Part shown: piece by piece, positions 59,641-64,000 of the stretch
Layout: each line of letters starts with the position of its first letter
How positions within the stretch are numbered: position 1 is the first letter of the stretch
Assembly (NCBI RefSeq): GCF_964656455.1
Contig: NC_135712.1
Location: forward strand, 68,515,239-68,579,238
DNA: 64,000 bases
Reading direction: 5' to 3'
Origin: Halichoerus grypus
Taxonomy: Eukaryota > Chordata > Mammalia > Carnivora > Phocidae
Notes under the pieces: generated by a model
Told to the model about the DNA's origin: nothing
The model's database searches: none
What the model saw: only the letters and a program-made list of their open reading frames with translations
Program-made: the position numbers and the translations under genes

Positions 59641-60764
59641 CTGTGTTGTGAATGTCAGGGGAAGGGAACAGTGTCATCCCTTTCTTCCATAAACACGTCC
59701 TGGGCCATGGGGACACAGTATTTGTCAGCCAATAGACTAGTGGTTGAGTGAACAGGGCAGGGTGATAGCTTAACAATCTATGTGATTTGGTTTTATTCCT
59801 CAAGTTTGAGGAACAAGAGCTTCCTGGCCATGTGAAAAATCTCACATGTCTCTCAACAGCCACAGGATTTCACAGCCTGCCTGAGATGAAAGATCAAGTG
59901 TCTAGAAAGAACGCCTCCTGTCTGAGCCCTTGTCCTCAGGTGGCATGTCACAGTGGTTCACTGGGCTTGGGATGGTACCAATGGCCCCTTGACTGATAAT
60001 CCTCTGCCTTTGGGGTAGGGGCTGGCCGGGATTGAGCTCTTGTTCAGTCGACCTGGTGGCCTGGCATCCTAGAATGTGTCTACCTGCTTCAGCAAGACAT
60101 CCTTCCCTCTGGTTCTCCTGCTTTGATAGCATTCACCTCTCTAGTCCAGCCCTGTGAGCCATGGAACACGACTAGGCGAGGCTGCATCTGTGTGTATGTA
60201 TGCTTTGCTCTCCTCTAGATGAATTAGCCTGCTTCGTCAGTGGCAAGGTAGAGTTAGCCGAAGTTAAGAGCCCAGAGGAGAGGAAATAATGGCCACATCA
60301 CACCCATGGTGGAAGTGTATGTTTTGAGGCACTGGGTGCCTCTGGCCTCCCTCTATGGAAAAGGTTCCTGAGCTTGTTGAAATAGAAAAGTTTCGATTTC
60401 CACCAAAAAATTTTTAACACCAAGTCACAAACCTGAAATGTCATTTGCCTAAACATGACATTTTCTACTACTCAGTTATCTTCTTCCCCATCTCCACCCT
60501 TAATGTGCCTGGAAATGATTCTTATCTAGTACTTTTTGTCCAGAGAATATTATATAAATTTTTAGAACAGGGTGGGGAAGCTAAGAGGTTGGTGTGGTGC
60601 CTGGTGCTGGACCAGCACCCTTATCTGTTGTTTTTTCAGATGACCTTTGACCTCTCCCCCAAGAGAGGGTAAATTCTTAGAGTCCTACTATGTGCCAGCT
60701 CTGAGATCAAGCACAGAACCTTCCTTAATGGAGCTCACACCCTAGGGTTAGTGCTCAAAATGCT

Positions 60765-61775
60765 CTCCTGCCTGGACTGTTGCAACATTTCCTCCCTGAC
60801 TGCAGTCTGACATCTCTCTATATGACTATCAGATGGATTTTCTTTTCTTTTCTTTCTTCTTTTTAAAAAACTTTTTAATAGTTCTTTTTTTTTTTTTTTT
60901 TTACTAATAAAAGCAATATATGCTCATTCAGGAAAAACTGGAATAAGGACAAGGGTATAAACACAAATTATATCACTGATAATATCATCATCTAGACATA
61001 TTCCATGCTGAAATATTGATATATTTTCTCCTAGGCCCTTTTAAAAATAATGTAGTTAATTTGAGTGTATAGAAAAGTGAAGTCCTTTTTTCCTTTACTG
61101 TCATATCGGAGACATTTTCCCAAGTCATGAAAAGCCCTTAGGAACATTAAGACTGATCTTCCTAAAACTTAAATCCAATCATGTTAATTCCCTGCTTCAA
61201 ACCCTTTCATCAATGGTTTTAGAAAGTGAAGTCTCTACTTCTTAATGCGGCACACAAAGCTCCCTATGATGTGTCCCTGCATACTTCTCCAGGGTTGTCT
61301 GTCTCACTCCTCCCCTCTTCCCTCCCAAGTGCTCACTCACCCTAAGTCACACAATATATAGTCACTTGCCACCACCCCCCACCCCTCGCCCCTTTCACAC
61401 CCTATGTTCTACCTGTGTGGGCTGCTTTCAGCTTCCCAGGCTGCCCTGGGTAGGTACAAGCCTTGATCCTTTGCTCAGAGTGCTGCTCCTGCCTGGAATG
61501 CTCTCCCATCAGGGGACCCAGTGAAATCTCTATTTCTCAATACTCAGTTCAAGCATTGCCTCTTCCTTTCCCTCCCCTCTCCACCCCCTCTTCCCCCAGA
61601 GAGCAGCCTACTCCTTTTTTCATCCCCTTTGGTGCCTCTTCCATCTAGAACAGCATCCATGATAGCTTAGATTATGGCGGGGGACGGGGGGGTGCAGGTA
61701 GGAAGCCAAATAGTATTCATCTTCATTTCTGCAGTGCTTGGCAAGTATTTAGCATGTAGTAGATGCTCAATGAAT
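60765..61775 (+). repeat. L2 LINE, interrupted by L1M
   Basis: CTGCCTGGACTGTTGCAACA at left; AATCCAATCATGTTAATTCC, CTGCTCCTGCCTGGAATGCT and TTAGCATGTAGTAGATGCTC at right follow L2 order up to its 3' end. About 60848-61135 is foreign. Confidence 0.8.
60848..61135 (-). repeat. L1M fragment inserted in L2, antisense
   Basis: A poly(T) start (60883-60902) is followed by AAAAGCAATATATGCTCATT and ATTTTCTCCTAGGCCCTTTT, as in antisense L1M 3' ends. Confidence 0.5.
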
Positions 61776-63088
61776 ATTCGCTTGAGTACAAACAGATGAT
61801 CAGTCGCAGTACTGTAATGACTGGTGTGCAGGGGTGTGTAAAGGGTGCTTATAGGAGTCCTGAGGAGGGGCATTTTATGGGTGTGTGATCCACAATCCAG
61901 CAGATAGGAAATGTGTTCATTTTTAATGTGGGGACAGCCTTCCTCTATACTTAGTCTACTGCTTTGAATCCTATTTGCATTTCTGTTCGTTGGCCTTGGA
62001 CCAACAGGAGGAACTTTTGTGGCCCTCTCCTTGTGCACCTTCTCCTTTGCCTGCTGAGACTATTGTGGCCTGAGCCCCGGGCAAGGCAGAAGTCCTCCCA
62101 CTACCCATCAACCCAGCCACCGCTGCCTGCCTCCCATCAGGAGCAGCACAGACAGTGGCAGGTCGCCCCTAGTTGCCCGTGGCTGGGACCCAGGATCCCC
62201 ACTCCAGCCCTGGTAGCCAGGTCCTCAGAGGGAACGGCATTTGAGTTAATAAGCATTGATAGCCAACACCATTATGAGGCAGATTTCCCAGACTACAGCT
62301 TAGCCAGACCCTTTCTCTCTTCTTCCTCTCTCACTGCCTCTGCCCTGCTCACCCCCTTGCAGAGAATCATTCCCCAGAGATAATTTGGGCTGCTTTGCTC
62401 ATAGGCAGGAAGATATGGAACATATTTCCCTGTGTGGCACTTCGGACTCCTCAGATGTCCTTCATTCTAGAGGGTTGGAAGTGGACATGCCAAGCTGGAT
62501 GTTGCACAGGAGAGCCTTGTAGGCAGAGATGTAAGCCTTTTTGCCTGGGCCTTGCAGTCAGCATCCTACCAGCCAATAGGCTGCAGAACAAAGGCTGTAA
62601 TAGGACAATGGGACAAGGAGGAGGGGAAGTAAAAAGCATGTAATCAGATCAGTCACCAGCTGGGTCCATCTGCCTGGGAGCCTGTCTCTGGCGATGGCAC
62701 CAGGGAACAGGTCACATGTCTTGAAAAGCCTGCCTGTCCACTGGCTTGTCAGACCCCAGCACCAGGCACTCTCATTTCCTTAATAACTGGTTACAGATCC
62801 TGAATCTATAAATTTAGCTAAACTCTCCTTGACCTTTCTGTATTTTTAGCCTATGCTGCTTCTCAGGATAACAACTTCCACGGTTGATCACTTGTCCTGT
62901 AAAATAACTTCATGACAAGTTAAAAGAAATTCTCTCTCTCGAACTTGAAAGCACTATCTTCTTAATTGGTTTCTGCTGTTGGTAACAAATTCATGCTTGG
63001 CCCTTGGTACATTTTGTTGATTTGGGGTAGAGTAGGGGAAAGAAGGTTGACATCTCTTCTCAGCTTTACATTTTTCAGCTTTAAGTCT

Positions 63089-63494
63089 TTTTTTTTTAAG
63101 ATTTATTCATTTATTTTATTTATTTATTTAAAGATTTATTTATTTATTTGAGAGAGAGAGAGAGCACAAGCAGGGGGAGCAGCAGAGGGAGAGGAAGAAG
63201 CAGGCTCCCCGCTGAGCAGGGAGCCGTGGTGGGACTCGATCCCAGGACCCTGGGATCATGATCTGAGCCGAAGGCAGACGCTTAACCGACTGAGCCACCC
63301 AGGCACCCCTTATTCATTTATTTTTGAGAGAGAATGGGGGAGGGACAGAGAGAGAGGGGGAGAGAGAAATCTCAAGCAGACTCCCTGCTGAGCATGGAGC
63401 CCAACGTGGGGCATGATCCCACAACCCCGAGATCGTGACCTGAGCCAAAACCAAGAGTCGGACGCTTAACCTACTGAGACACCCAGGTGCCCCT
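63089..63494 (-). mobile_element. older CAN SINE, antisense, host of a nested SINE
   Basis: T-rich tail at 63089-63117; body 63310-63494 with AAAACCAAGAGTCGGACGCT and end CACCCAGGTGCCCC. Split by the younger copy at about 63118-63309. Confidence 0.9.
63118..63309 (-). mobile_element. younger CAN SINE, antisense, nested
   Basis: AAAGATTTATTTATTTATTT at left, CTGAGCCACCCAGGCACCCC at right. TTATTCATTTATTTT flanks it on both sides (about 63102 and 63310), the duplicated T-rich tail of the older SINE. Confidence 0.95.
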
Positions 63495-64000
63495 CAGGTT
63501 TACATCTTAATTATCTACCACCTGTTCTCATATAATGAATGACCAGACACCTCATTTACTTTTTGTTTCATTCCCCTGGACTTTTCCTTTTATTTGTCCT
63601 ATCTTGAAGTACAGCAGCTACGAGAATTTAGACAGATACTCCGACTGCAGGCTGTTTAACACTATGCTGAAGCCTTTTGTTTCTCCCACCCTTTTGGATA
63701 CTTTTTGATCTTTGTGACTTTGACCTTAAGGCTGATGTTTTCAAAGACTTCCATAGTGAAGCCTTTCCTTTGAGCCGCTGTTGTAAATAGGCCTCTGTGT
63801 GGGTAGTTTGGATTAGACTCCCATATTTGTTTTAGAGTCGCTCACCTTGACCTTGATCTCCAGGCTTACGGTTTATCCACATTGCTTCTGCCATGTTCCA
63901 TAATGAAATGCTAAGTGTCGCTATGTGATCTTTCTTTGAGGACATCTGTAAAAATGCTAAGATTTTTTTTTTTTTACATTTTTACATATCCTTCTTGTTA

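Larger units (their letters stand above)
9705..64000 (+). other. KALRN: KALRN (kalirin) gene, Duet-type transcript, 5' portion, continues past window
   Basis: Four exons with consensus splice sites (GT donors, AG acceptors) join in frame at 9705-9789, 50025-50308, 51834-51938 and 55266-55361 to give 190 codons. The joined protein matches, from my knowledge of the family, the N-terminus of the kalirin Duet isoform, and the last three exons match the region of full-length kalirin between the SH3 and the second DH-PH domain. TRIO, the paralogue, is similar but differs clearly: it lacks the GWGEDEPDEESHTPLPPP segment seen here. Kalirin is a cytoplasmic, membrane-associated Rho GEF that acts on the actin cytoskeleton. 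The short isoform keeps the RhoA-directed GEF2 unit, an Ig/FN3 pair and a kinase domain, none of which is encoded here. The exon that should follow was searched for by eye and not found, so the gene runs off the right edge. Confidence 0.95.
55362..64000 (+). other. KALRN: KALRN intron, 5' part, open at window end
   Basis: Starts with a strong GTAAGT donor. No further coding exon recognised by eye. Relics of L2, MIR, L1M and SINE are listed separately. Nothing recognised in 55370-56690, 57440-59170, 59650-60760, 61780-63085 and 63495-64000. Confidence 0.85.

Noticed and set aside
61964..62383. 139-codon plus-strand open frame
   Set aside because: Starts beyond an L2 3' end, Ser/Pro/Leu-rich, no splice context or recognisable domain; most likely chance.
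55362..64000. Search for the next KALRN exon (opening the DH2 domain)
   Set aside because: No in-frame segment resembling the expected residues (remembered as SLEG... then APPTPPKNPEEEQ) with splice sites was found by eye, so it is probably beyond the window.

Overview
The window is nuclear DNA from a carnivoran mammal. It holds the 5' part of one protein-coding transcription unit on the plus strand, set in intron sequence full of interspersed repeats. The lineage call rests on at least 18 copies of the tRNA-Lys-derived CAN SINE. They have the head GGGGCGCCTGGGTGGCTCAG and the body form seen in bears, pinnipeds and mustelids (CCTTCGGCTCAGGTCATGATCC then CTGGGATCGAG). They lack the canid head GGGATCCCTGGGTGGCGCAG and the felid body, so a non-canid caniform is most likely. 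I cannot name the species.

The gene is KALRN (kalirin, a dual Rho guanine-nucleotide exchange factor). Four coding exons are visible: 9705-9789, 50025-50308, 51834-51938 and 55266-55361. They join in frame to give 190 residues. The first exon is the alternative start exon of the short C-terminal isoform known as Duet (GEF2, Ig/FN3 and kinase part only). It lies in a CpG island with its own promoter-like sequence. The other three exons encode the linker in front of the second DH-PH (GEF2) domain and are shared with the long kalirin isoforms. The exon that opens the DH2 domain is not visible and should lie beyond 64000. For the long isoforms, 1-50024 would be part of one very large intron.

Layout: 1-9300 is non-coding, with L2, MIR and MER5-type relics and a 5'-truncated antisense L1 (about 4556-6735), and no CAN SINE. 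9340-9960 is the CpG island with first exon and donor. 9790-50024 is a 40.2 kb intron: the first 6.6 kb has almost no repeats and carries AT-rich homeodomain-type motif clusters, and the rest has many CAN SINEs, L1M fragments, MIRs and L2s. 50025-55361 is a compact exon cluster with introns of 1.5 and 3.3 kb. 55362-64000 is the start of another intron with L2, SINE and L1 relics and a nested SINE pair at the right end.

The points most worth a second look are local: a uORF whose stop codon overlaps the Duet start (ATGA), a 26-bp promoter duplication with E-box and GC-box, a cysteine-rich Duet N-terminus, a NAGNAG acceptor at the third coding exon, and a CAN SINE that seems to have carried along a 70-bp 3' flank. 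I see no evidence for an unknown multi-gene system. No tRNA, rRNA, CRISPR or intact mobile-element gene is present.
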